From Arsenophonus fragariae (GTDB lineage Bacteria > Pseudomonadota > Gammaproteobacteria > Enterobacterales > Enterobacteriaceae), in assembly GCA_047291315.1 (NCBI GenBank), contig JBDPYZ010000019.1:1-53463 (forward strand): a stretch of 53,463 nucleotides of DNA, given 5' to 3'. The notes beneath the pieces were generated by a model that had not been told where the DNA came from, ran no database searches, and saw nothing but the letters and a program-made list of their open reading frames with translations. Numbering within the stretch: the first letter of the stretch is position 1; every line of letters begins with the position of its first letter. This document shows positions 1 to 6,457 of the stretch, one piece after another. The translations under genes and the position numbers were made by a program.

Positions 1-935
1 AGAGACGGGAAAGTGAGCAGGTGGAAGACCGGCGCGATAGTCCGGAAGCACAGGAAGAGTACAACCCAAAAGCACATGAAGAGAATGACAACCTGACAAA
101 AGTTCGGCGACGACGGAAGAAAAAGGCAAAGAAAAGGAAACCAAAATACAAACCGCTATTAGCGGAAGGTTTTGCGTTTTCCCGCTGGCGTTGGTGGGGG
201 TGGGTCGTGGTTATCCTCCTGCTGTTACTGGGGGGCTATCGCTGGGCTTTTGCCACATCTCTTCAGGCATCGGAAGCGGGCCGGTTTACTTCGGTGATAC
301 TGGCGTCAACCGAAGATGTCTGGACCAAGATATTTTATGAGCATAAGTCTAAGCCTGATTCTAAGTTTGAGTCTGACGGTGGTTACCTGCTACCGAAACT
401 GGTGATGTACCGCGGAGAGACCCAGACGGACTGTGGCACGGGGTACACCCTGATAGGGCCATTTTATTGTCCTGCTGATAGCACGATATATATTGACCTG
501 TCATTTTATGACGAGATGAAAGACAGACTGGGGGCAGACGGTGAATTTGCCTTTGGCTATGTGATAGCCCATGAAGTGGGTCATCATGTTCAGAACCTGC
601 TGGGTGTCCTGAAGAAAGTGGACTTGGCACAGGCGAATATGTCATCGAAAGAGGCCAATAAGTTATCGGTGAAGCTGGAATTGCAGGCGGACTGCTATGC
701 GGGGGTATGGGGCCATTATATGCAGCGTGAAGGGATACTGGAGCCGGGGGATTTGGATAACGCGTTGGGTGCGGCCGAGGCGATTGGTGATGACCGTCTC
801 CAAAAGGAAGGTCTTGGACGGGTAGTACCGGAGACGTTCACTCACGGGACATCGGCACAGCGTCATAACTGGTTTAAACGGGGTTTTGATAGCGGTGACC
901 CAAAACAATGTAATACCTTCAAGGAGATACGATGA
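1..935 (+). CDS. YpfJ-like neutral zinc metallopeptidase, 5' end outside window
   Basis: Membrane-anchored zinc metallopeptidase of the YpfJ family. The frame is open to the window edge and reads RRESEQVEDRR before and across the GTG at 21. This matches the conserved YpfJ N-terminus (RRES..VEDRR), so that GTG is an internal Val codon and the true start lies upstream. A basic stretch precedes one membrane helix (WVVVILLLLLGGY). The catalytic AHEVGHHVQ holds the HExxH zinc site, LELQADCYAGVWG supplies the third ligand region, and the family C-terminus (FTHGTSAQRHNWFKRGFDSG) is intact. It overlaps the next gene by 4 nt (ATGA) and so is cotranscribed with a secreted nuclease and the phage lysis genes. 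A second, phage-borne copy of this usually chromosomal gene is an inference. Confidence 0.9.
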   Translation, partial: RRESEQVEDRRDSPEAQEEYNPKAHEENDNLTKVRRRRKKKAKKRKPKYKPLLAEGFAFSRWRWWGWVVVILLLLLGGYRWAFATSLQASEAGRFTSVILASTEDVWTKIFYEHKSKPDSKFESDGGYLLPKLVMYRGETQTDCGTGYTLIGPFYCPADSTIYIDLSFYDEMKDRLGADGEFAFGYVIAHEVGHHVQNLLGVLKKVDLAQANMSSKEANKLSVKLELQADCYAGVWGHYMQREGILEPGDLDNALGAAEAIGDDRLQKEGLGRVVPETFTHGTSAQRHNWFKRGFDSGDPKQCNTFKEIR

Positions 936-1684
936 TTATCAGACAACATTGGGTAATCGGTATCCTGTGCTTGTTGAGTGTGTTAAGCACACCCGCTCAG
1001 GCGGCTAAGTCGGTTAATACCCCGAAGAGTTTCAGTGAAGCGAAATGGGTCTCCCGTCAGGCCGTTTACAACGACCTCAATCAGGGTGCAGGTGGCACCC
1101 TCTATTGTGGCTGTGACTGGCAGTGGACAGGAAAAAACGGGGGTCGAATTGACCTTGAAAGTTGTGGTCAGGCGGTCAGACGGGAAGTTCACCGTCATCG
1201 TGCACAGCGGATTGAGTGGGAGCATATCGTGCCGGCGTCGGTATTCGGTCAGGCGTTTGGCTGTAAAGAAAAAGGCGGCCGAAAAGTCTGCCGTCAAGAA
1301 GACCCCGAATTTCGAAAAGCGGAAGGCGATTTGCACAATCTGGCACCGGAGTCAGGTGAAGTGAATAACGACCGTGGAAATATGCCGTTTGGGGAAGCAG
1401 GGCCTGTTCCTTTTGTTTACGGGCAGTGTCAGAGCCGTCCGGATTTTAAACAGCGGGTTTTTGAACCGCGCGATGAAGTCAAGGGGCTAGTCTCCCGTGT
1501 CTGGTTTTATATGTCAGACCGGTATGGTTTTGTGATCTCCCCTGAACAACAAGCGATTTTGATGCAGTGGGACAGGCAATATCCACCGGATGCGCGCGAA
1601 CAGGAACGCGACCGGCGTATTGCTGCAATTACCGGTGTGCACAATCCGTTTGTGACGGGTGAAAAGGTATGGGAAAAACATTAA
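932..1684 (+). CDS. EndA-like periplasmic endonuclease I
   Basis: Secreted DNase of the endonuclease I family (250 aa, close to the usual length). A signal peptide of about 25 residues ends at STPAQA-AK. The beta-beta-alpha-metal core is visible as RIEWEHIVPAS (general-base His) followed by the Asn-rich NLAPESGEVNNDRGN. Several cysteines suit a periplasmic disulfide-bonded enzyme. The ATG overlaps the upstream stop (ATGA), and the stop overlaps a holin start, so the gene sits inside the lysis operon. Possible roles are degrading host DNA at lysis, a DNase cargo released on lysis, or a captured host gene. The family call is firm; the role is inferred. Confidence 0.92.
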   Translation: MIIRQHWVIGILCLLSVLSTPAQAAKSVNTPKSFSEAKWVSRQAVYNDLNQGAGGTLYCGCDWQWTGKNGGRIDLESCGQAVRREVHRHRAQRIEWEHIVPASVFGQAFGCKEKGGRKVCRQEDPEFRKAEGDLHNLAPESGEVNNDRGNMPFGEAGPVPFVYGQCQSRPDFKQRVFEPRDEVKGLVSRVWFYMSDRYGFVISPEQQAILMQWDRQYPPDAREQERDRRIAAITGVHNPFVTGEKVWEKH

Positions 1685-2064
1685 TGGACAGACTAACCGG
1701 GCCATGTGAGAGCGTTTGTGCTTTCCTTGCTTCGATTAAAGAGCAGGGTGTAGGTGCGACGTTGGCGTTTCTGATGGCGTGGCTGCGCGGCAGATATCAG
1801 GAGAAAAAATGGCGCAAGACGCTAATTGATGCCACGATATGCGCGATTATTGCGTGGTTTGCGCGTGACCTGCTGGAGTTTTTAGGATTAAGTTCGCGTC
1901 TGGTCTATCTGGCCAGTGTTTTTATCGGTTACATTGGCACCGATTTTCTAGGGGAGACATTAACGGCTTCACTGCCGCTCAGGGGGACCTGGTTATCCAT
2001 TAAAAAGCAGAAAACAGGGACTAAAAAAGATGACAACCAGCGACGAGGGAATAAGTCGGATTAA
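1669..2064 (+). CDS. Holin, lambda S class
   Basis: Small inner-membrane protein that triggers lysis. Three hydrophobic segments are visible: about GVGATLAFLMAWL, TICAIIAWFARDLLEFLG and LVYLASVFIGYIGTDFLG, with a charged C-tail. The blocks KEQGxGAxLAF, LRGRY and IDATxCAIIAWFxRDLL are those of lambda S-type holins. Two in-frame starts exist, at 1669 (MGKTL) and 1684 (MDRLT, overlapping the endA-like stop as TAATG). The longer form adds one Lys at the N-terminus, which recalls the lambda S107/S105 pair. The 3' end overlaps the endolysin start by 35 nt. Confidence 0.9.
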   Translation: MGKTLMDRLTGPCESVCAFLASIKEQGVGATLAFLMAWLRGRYQEKKWRKTLIDATICAIIAWFARDLLEFLGLSSRLVYLASVFIGYIGTDFLGETLTASLPLRGTWLSIKKQKTGTKKDDNQRRGNKSD

Positions 2065-2455
2065 ACAGTTTGAGGGGTGTCGCCTGCGGGCTTATCGCTG
2101 TCCGGCAGGACGCTGGACGATTGGCTATGGTCATACGCAGGGTGTAACAGCGGGGATGACTATCAGTCAGTCACAGGCGGAAAGGTTTTTAAAGGATGAA
2201 ATCCGGCAGACAGAGGAAGTAATTAACCAGCTTGTGGCGGTCACGTTGACGCAGGCACAGTTTGATGCGCTGGTATCACTGGTCTTTAACATCGGTGAGG
2301 AAGAATTTACTACCTCGACCCTGTTAAACAAACTTAATACGGATGATTATGCGGGCGCGGCCGATGAATTTAACCGCTGGGTCTATGCTGACGGGGAAAA
2401 ACTGACTGGACTGGTCAGACGGCGAGCGGCGGAACGGGAGAGGTTTTTATCATGA
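2030..2455 (+). CDS. Endolysin, GH24 T4-type lysozyme
   Basis: Muramidase that cuts peptidoglycan at lysis (141 aa). The catalytic pattern is E15-x8-C24-x5-T30 within FEGCRLRAY and WTIGYGHT. This is the E-8-(D/C)-5-T version, with Cys where T4 lysozyme has Asp. No secretory or signal-anchor helix is seen at the N-terminus, so export should depend on the holin. The LNKLNTDDYAGAADEFNRWVY segment and the terminal RRAAERERFL are typical of phage GH24 lysozymes. It overlaps the holin at its 5' end and the Rz gene by 4 nt at its 3' end. Confidence 0.95.
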   Translation: MTTSDEGISRIKQFEGCRLRAYRCPAGRWTIGYGHTQGVTAGMTISQSQAERFLKDEIRQTEEVINQLVAVTLTQAQFDALVSLVFNIGEEEFTTSTLLNKLNTDDYAGAADEFNRWVYADGEKLTGLVRRRAAERERFLS

Positions 2456-2925
2456 TGCGCGGATCACTGATTGTCCTGCTGGCCGTGATAACAGCCCTGT
2501 CGATTGGTCTGATGCATTATCGCGCAGAGTCCACCCTCTGGCAGATGAAAGCGGCGCATGCCCGGCAACAGGCGGAAAAAACCGAACATCATATACAGAC
2601 CCAACGTATTCAGCTTGACCAGCTGGCCGAGATGGACAAAAAACATTATCAGGAATTAACCCATGCGAGACAGACGATTGAGGCACTCAGGCTGGATGTT
2701 GCTCGGGGTTTTAAGCGGCTGCGGGTCAATGCCACCTGCCCCAAAGAGTCCGGCGCTTCTTCCTCCGCCAGCGTGGATGATGGCTCCACCGCCCGACTTA
2801 CACCAGACGCTGAACAGGCTTATTACACCTTACGAGAACAGATTGCTACGGTCACCGCCCAGATACTGGGGCTTCAGGACCACATTAAAATACAACGAGG
2901 CAAGAGAGAATCAAATGAACGATGA
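2452..2925 (+). CDS. i-spanin Rz
   Basis: Inner-membrane spanin subunit (157 aa) needed for outer-membrane disruption. One N-terminal anchor helix (SLIVLLAVITALSIGLMHY) is followed by a long Glu/Gln/Ala-rich coiled coil and a periplasmic tail. Position after the endolysin and the presence of a lipoprotein gene in the +1 frame inside it identify the Rz/Rz1 pair. Confidence 0.88.
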   Translation: MMRGSLIVLLAVITALSIGLMHYRAESTLWQMKAAHARQQAEKTEHHIQTQRIQLDQLAEMDKKHYQELTHARQTIEALRLDVARGFKRLRVNATCPKESGASSSASVDDGSTARLTPDAEQAYYTLREQIATVTAQILGLQDHIKIQRGKRESNER

Positions 2926-3169
2926 AAGAGACATGCAGGTAAAGCTCTCGAAACTGTTTGTGGGTGGCATGTTCAAAGGTTATGCGCTGACGGTCGATGG
3001 TAAGATACTTTCTAATCAGGAATCTACTGTTGTGGATAGTAAACCTCAGGAAATTCCTCATGTTACGGCATCTTTCATTGTGACTAATGAGATGACGGTT
3101 GATGCTCCTTATATTCATGTTAAAAAGCATGATTGTAAATTAGCGGAAAAAGTGAAATCTGTCATTTAA
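2663..3169 (+). CDS. o-spanin Rz1 frame, open into the downstream ORF
   Basis: Outer-membrane spanin lipoprotein nested in the +1 frame of Rz. A short leader ends in the lipobox LSGC (Cys20), followed by the Pro-rich stretch (PPAPKSPALLPPPAW) typical of Rz1. Rz1 proteins normally stop within or just after Rz. Here the frame has no stop until 3169 and continues in frame through a separate candidate gene that begins at 2915. The 168-aa product would be an Rz1 fusion. Alternatively the Rz1 stop has been lost and only the first 60-80 residues matter. Identity of the Rz1 part is well supported; the fusion is an oddity. Confidence 0.75.
   Translation: MRDRRLRHSGWMLLGVLSGCGSMPPAPKSPALLPPPAWMMAPPPDLHQTLNRLITPYENRLLRSPPRYWGFRTTLKYNEARENQMNDERDMQVKLSKLFVGGMFKGYALTVDGKILSNQESTVVDSKPQEIPHVTASFIVTNEMTVDAPYIHVKKHDCKLAEKVKSVI
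2915..3169 (+). CDS. Small phage protein of unknown function (84 aa)
   Basis: In-frame ATG within the open Rz1 frame, giving MNDERDMQVKLSKLF and ending before the HNH gene. A purine-rich stretch (GAGGCAAGAGAG) lies upstream and could act as a ribosome site. No membrane segment or recognised domain is seen; the protein is probably small, soluble and beta-rich. Base composition shifts to lower GC than the lysis genes, which suggests a different origin. It may be an independent gene or the tail of an Rz1 fusion. Confidence 0.5.
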   Translation: MNDERDMQVKLSKLFVGGMFKGYALTVDGKILSNQESTVVDSKPQEIPHVTASFIVTNEMTVDAPYIHVKKHDCKLAEKVKSVI

Positions 3170-3186
3170 TAATTAAGCGAATTAAC

Positions 3187-3492
3187 ATGAAAATGAAAAT
3201 GTTAAAGCCAAGAATAAGAACATTAAATACTACAGAGATTAAACCTTATCATGTCAGTAATCGTCGTATCACCGGTTCTCAATTACAGACGCGTCGATTC
3301 GGTATCTGGAAAGATAATCCGTACTGTGCGGTATGTGGCAACCTGGTCGATTATCCGTCAGGATTTGAACTTGATCATATCATTCCCTTGTTCAAGGGTG
3401 GTTCTGACACAAAAGAAAACTGCCAAATTTTATGTATAGGTGAAGAGGGTTGTCATCAACGAAAAACAAAAACGGATTTGAAAGGTGGCTGA
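3187..3492 (+). CDS. HNH endonuclease of the packaging module
   Basis: 101-aa HNH nuclease. CxxC (CAVC) is followed by FELDHIIPLFKGGSD, ENCQILC and a final C/H pair, giving a zinc-stabilised beta-beta-alpha-metal fold. In HK97-like phages an HNH protein next to the terminase genes stimulates cos cleavage and packaging. The position directly before the small terminase supports that role here. Confidence 0.92.
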   Translation: MKMKMLKPRIRTLNTTEIKPYHVSNRRITGSQLQTRRFGIWKDNPYCAVCGNLVDYPSGFELDHIIPLFKGGSDTKENCQILCIGEEGCHQRKTKTDLKGG

Positions 3493-3614
3493 ATATTTAT
3501 AAACAGGGGGGGGAGGTCAGAAAAGTTAACGGCTCTCTTTCTGGAAACCTCGCATCCCTCATTCAGGGAAAAAATTCCCATTTTGAAAAAATTAACCGTG
3601 CATGGAAAGTTAAT

Positions 3615-4037
3615 ATGTTAACGACACGAAAAAAGAAATTTGCAGCGGCTTTGCACACAGGAAAAAATCAACGTGAAGCCGCTATTGCCGCGGGTTATAG
3701 TGAAAAGACGGCAAAGGTTAAAGGCAGTCAATTAGCCAGGGCCCCTGAGGTGATTAACTACCTCAAAAGGCTAACCGAGGAAGTTAACCTTTCTTATTCT
3801 CATGCGGTGACAGATAACGCGTCAGCGGGTGGACTGGAAGATCCTGTCAAGGTCATGACGTTAATCATGACAAACCACATTACTACCGATCCGAAGCTGG
3901 CATTAGAAGCGGCCGCTAAACTGGCGCCCTATGTTCACAGAAAGCTTGATGATCCCGGGAAAAAACAGCTCAAGGCAGAAAAAGCGCAGGTGATCAATCG
4001 ATTTGAAGCTTTACCTACCCCGTCGATGAAACACTAG
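3615..4037 (+). CDS. terS: Terminase small subunit
   Basis: DNA-recognition subunit of the packaging terminase. From the ATG at 3615 (GGAAAG just upstream) the 140-aa protein begins MLTTRKKKFAAALHTGKNQ and contains the helix-turn-helix (REAAIAAGYSEKTAKVKGS) typical of small terminases, then a helical oligomerisation region. The frame is open further 5' to a TTG at 3450 inside the HNH gene, but those 55 residues do not look like the family, so the internal ATG is preferred. It is separated from its large-subunit partner by an inverted cassette. Confidence 0.87.
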   Translation: MLTTRKKKFAAALHTGKNQREAAIAAGYSEKTAKVKGSQLARAPEVINYLKRLTEEVNLSYSHAVTDNASAGGLEDPVKVMTLIMTNHITTDPKLALEAAAKLAPYVHRKLDDPGKKQLKAEKAQVINRFEALPTPSMKH

Positions 4038-4057
4038 AAGGTTCAAGGAGATCTGTT

Positions 4058-4519
4058 TCAGGATTTAGGTAAATCACCGGCAAAAAAGGCAAATAAAGAT
4101 TCAATGAACGTCAGCTTACTGTTTTCATTATTTAAGCCTAATCTGATTCTCGCTCTTTTGTAGGCTGCATTAGCAAAAATGCCATACGGTTTAGTATCTG
4201 CCTTTTCCAGTTCGTTAATTTTCTGATGTAATTCAGCGTCACTTAACTGTGGCGCATTACGAATTAAGGTCAGGTATTTTTTAGCCTGGGCATTTGAATA
4301 ACATGAATGTTTAGAGAAGGCGTAAAAATACTGGATAGCAGAAAGCAATGAAACGAGTGAACCGAACAAAAATAAATTTGAAAAAGGTGTAAAAACTGAA
4401 CCGCCAAGAATAAACAAAATGATGGCTATTAATTTGTCTATACGTCCTGTGAACGTGCTAAACATAGTTTCTAAATAATACGAATAATTAATATCAAAAA
4501 TCATATCCTGACGGTTCAT
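4058..4519 (-). CDS. Two-helix membrane protein of unknown function (phage moron)
   Basis: Lies on the opposite strand to every other gene of this late operon, between terS and terL. From the ATG at 4519 the protein is 153 aa; an AGGTGA ribosome site overlaps the stop of the small ORF upstream, so the longer start at 4600 is not needed. Two adjacent hydrophobic helices (about IDKLIAIILFILGGSVF and LFLFGSLVSLLSAIQYFY) are followed by a charged helical cytoplasmic domain. The layout resembles SLATT-type 2TM effectors, but no specific motif proves this. A lysogenic-conversion or superinfection-exclusion role is inferred from position, orientation and topology only. Confidence 0.7.
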   Translation of the reverse strand: MNRQDMIFDINYSYYLETMFSTFTGRIDKLIAIILFILGGSVFTPFSNLFLFGSLVSLLSAIQYFYAFSKHSCYSNAQAKKYLTLIRNAPQLSDAELHQKINELEKADTKPYGIFANAAYKRARIRLGLNNENSKLTFIESLFAFFAGDLPKS

Positions 4520-4523
4520 TATG

Positions 4524-4622
4524 TCACCTACTTTTATCGGTTTTAGGGATGGGTCTTGGTATTTTAGGTATATGCTTTTCTTCATGCTCACGTTGAGCAA
4601 GATAAAAAATGCACATATTCAT
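4524..4622 (-). CDS. Small 32-aa peptide coupled to the 2TM moron
   Basis: Starts MNMCIFYLAQREHEE and ends in a Pro/Lys-rich tail (KIPRPIPKTDKSR). AAGGA lies a few bases upstream of its ATG. Its stop is 4 nt before the next gene's ATG, so the two are probably translationally coupled. It could be a leader peptide or a partner of the membrane protein. Confidence 0.45.
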   Translation of the reverse strand: MNMCIFYLAQREHEEKHIPKIPRPIPKTDKSR

Positions 4623-4759
4623 TCCTTTTTGTTCTATGTGTTGTGGTGAGTACATAATAACCTGTTTTGTGTGTTGTGGTAAATCGCAAAACCACTGCCG
4701 TCTGAAGTGGTAAAAAATCAGGCAACTAATCACTTAAGAGAGAGAGCAAGGGCCAAATT

Positions 4760-6421
4760 ATGGAACAGTGGTCAACCGCTTGTCCTGATTGGGCAGCGCG
4801 GATAAAACAGGGTAAATCGATTATCCCGCCGCCGATTTATCCTGAGCAGGCGCAGCAAGCATTGCGTATTTTCAAACAGCTTAAGATTGTTGATGCACCA
4901 GGCAGCCCAACTTTCGGTGGATCCTGTGCCAAATGGGTTTTTGATTTAGTTTCTGCCCTTTTTGGTTCTTACAATGTCAAAACAGGCAGAAGGCACATCA
5001 CCGAAGTATTTATACTAATACCGAAGAAAAATTCCAAAAGTACATTGGCGGCGGGGATCATGATGACCGCCCTGTTACTTAACTGGCGACAAGCGGCGGG
5101 CTATACCATTATTGCCCCGACGGTAGAGGTCGCAAACAATGCGTTTAATCCCGCCAGAGATATGGTCAGGCATGAGAAGGATCTGGATGACCTTCTACAG
5201 GTACAGACGCATATCCGGACGATCACGCATCGTAATACCAACACGACATTAAAAGTTGTCGCTGCGGATCCCAATACGGTCTCCGGTATTAAATCTGTCG
5301 GGACACTGATTGATGAACTATGGCTGTTTGGCAAACAGGACAAGGCTGAAGATATGTTACGGGAGGCGATGGGTGGACTGGCTTCCCGTCCTGAAGGTTT
5401 TGTTATTTATCTGACGACCCAGTCAAATGATCCCCCTTCGGGTGTGTTCAGGCAAAAATTACAGTATGCCCGTGATGTGCGTGATGAAAAAATTGATGAC
5501 CCTCATTTTTTACCGGTTATTTTTGAACATCCCCCTGATATGGTCGAAAAGAGTGAGCATTTATTGCTCGAAAATATCGCCATGGTTAATCCCAATCTGG
5601 GGTATTCCGTTGATGAGGCCTTTTTGTTTCGCGAATATCGTAAAGCAAAAGAAAGCGGTGAGGCCTCATTTCGCGGTTTTTTAGCCAAACACGCGAATGT
5701 TGAAATCGGATTGGCGTTACGATCTGATCGCTGGGCTGGGGCGGATTTTTGGGCACAACAGGCTGACAGGTCAGTGACATTTGACACCCTGCTTGAACGA
5801 TCGGAGGTGGTTACGGTAGGGATTGACGGTGGTGGGCTTGACGATTTACTCGGATTAACGGTGGTTGGCCGTTGCAAACAAACCCGTCAATGGTTGTCCT
5901 GGGTCCATGCATGGGGACATACGTCCGTTCTTGAGCGTCGAAAAAGTGAAGCGTCAACATTGCTTGATTTTGAAAAAGAGGGCGATTTCACGCTGGTTAA
6001 ACACGTTGGGGATGATACCAAAACACTTGCTGATATCATTGAGCGGATTGATAAGGCCAGATTACTCGATAAAATCGGCATCGATCCGGCGGGTATCGGC
6101 GGGCTACTGGATGAAATAGTTCAGCGTGGCATAGATCAGGATAAAATTGTTGGGATATCTCAGGGTTGGCGTTTAGGGGGTGCGATACAGACAACAGAGC
6201 GGAAATTAGCGGAAGGCGCGCTTGTTCACGCCGAACAGTCATTAATGAACTGGTGTGTCAGTAATGCCCGTGTCGAACCCAGAGGCAATGCGATATTGAT
6301 CACCAAACAGGTTAGCGGCCGATCTAAAATTGATCCGTTAATGGCGCTGTTTAATGCGATTTCCCTGATGGCGTTAAACCCGGAACCTACCCAGAAAGAA
6401 TACAAGGTTTATTTTATCTGA
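4760..6421 (+). CDS. terL: Terminase large subunit
   Basis: Packaging motor and nuclease, HK97-like Terminase_1 family (553 aa, full length). The N-terminal ATPase has a deviant Walker A at about residues 88-95 (PKKNSKST) and Walker B with catalytic Glu at about 181-187 (TLIDELW), followed by the coupling motif LTTQSN. The C-terminal RNase H-like nuclease begins near VTVGIDGGGLDD and includes KIGIDPAGIGG, which supply acidic metal ligands. GAGAGAGCAAGG upstream is a plausible ribosome site. Confidence 0.96.
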   Translation: MEQWSTACPDWAARIKQGKSIIPPPIYPEQAQQALRIFKQLKIVDAPGSPTFGGSCAKWVFDLVSALFGSYNVKTGRRHITEVFILIPKKNSKSTLAAGIMMTALLLNWRQAAGYTIIAPTVEVANNAFNPARDMVRHEKDLDDLLQVQTHIRTITHRNTNTTLKVVAADPNTVSGIKSVGTLIDELWLFGKQDKAEDMLREAMGGLASRPEGFVIYLTTQSNDPPSGVFRQKLQYARDVRDEKIDDPHFLPVIFEHPPDMVEKSEHLLLENIAMVNPNLGYSVDEAFLFREYRKAKESGEASFRGFLAKHANVEIGLALRSDRWAGADFWAQQADRSVTFDTLLERSEVVTVGIDGGGLDDLLGLTVVGRCKQTRQWLSWVHAWGHTSVLERRKSEASTLLDFEKEGDFTLVKHVGDDTKTLADIIERIDKARLLDKIGIDPAGIGGLLDEIVQRGIDQDKIVGISQGWRLGGAIQTTERKLAEGALVHAEQSLMNWCVSNARVEPRGNAILITKQVSGRSKIDPLMALFNAISLMALNPEPTQKEYKVYFI

Positions 6422-6424
6422 ACG

Positions 6425-6445
6425 CCGCAAAATAGCGGTTTTTTT
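6425..6445 (+). terminator. Weak terminator-like hairpin after terL
   Basis: CCGC and GCGG arms around a 6-nt loop, followed by seven T residues. The stem is only 4-5 bp, so termination would be partial at most and is probably overridden by late antitermination. Confidence 0.35.
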
Positions 6446-6457
6446 ATCGGAGTTTTC

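Noticed and set aside
21..23. GTG at 21 as the start of the metallopeptidase
   Set aside because: The frame is open to the edge and the residues before it match the YpfJ N-terminus, so the start is outside the window.
3450..3614. TTG start for the small terminase inside the HNH gene
   Set aside because: The extra 55 residues have no terminase character, and a good ATG with ribosome site is at 3615.
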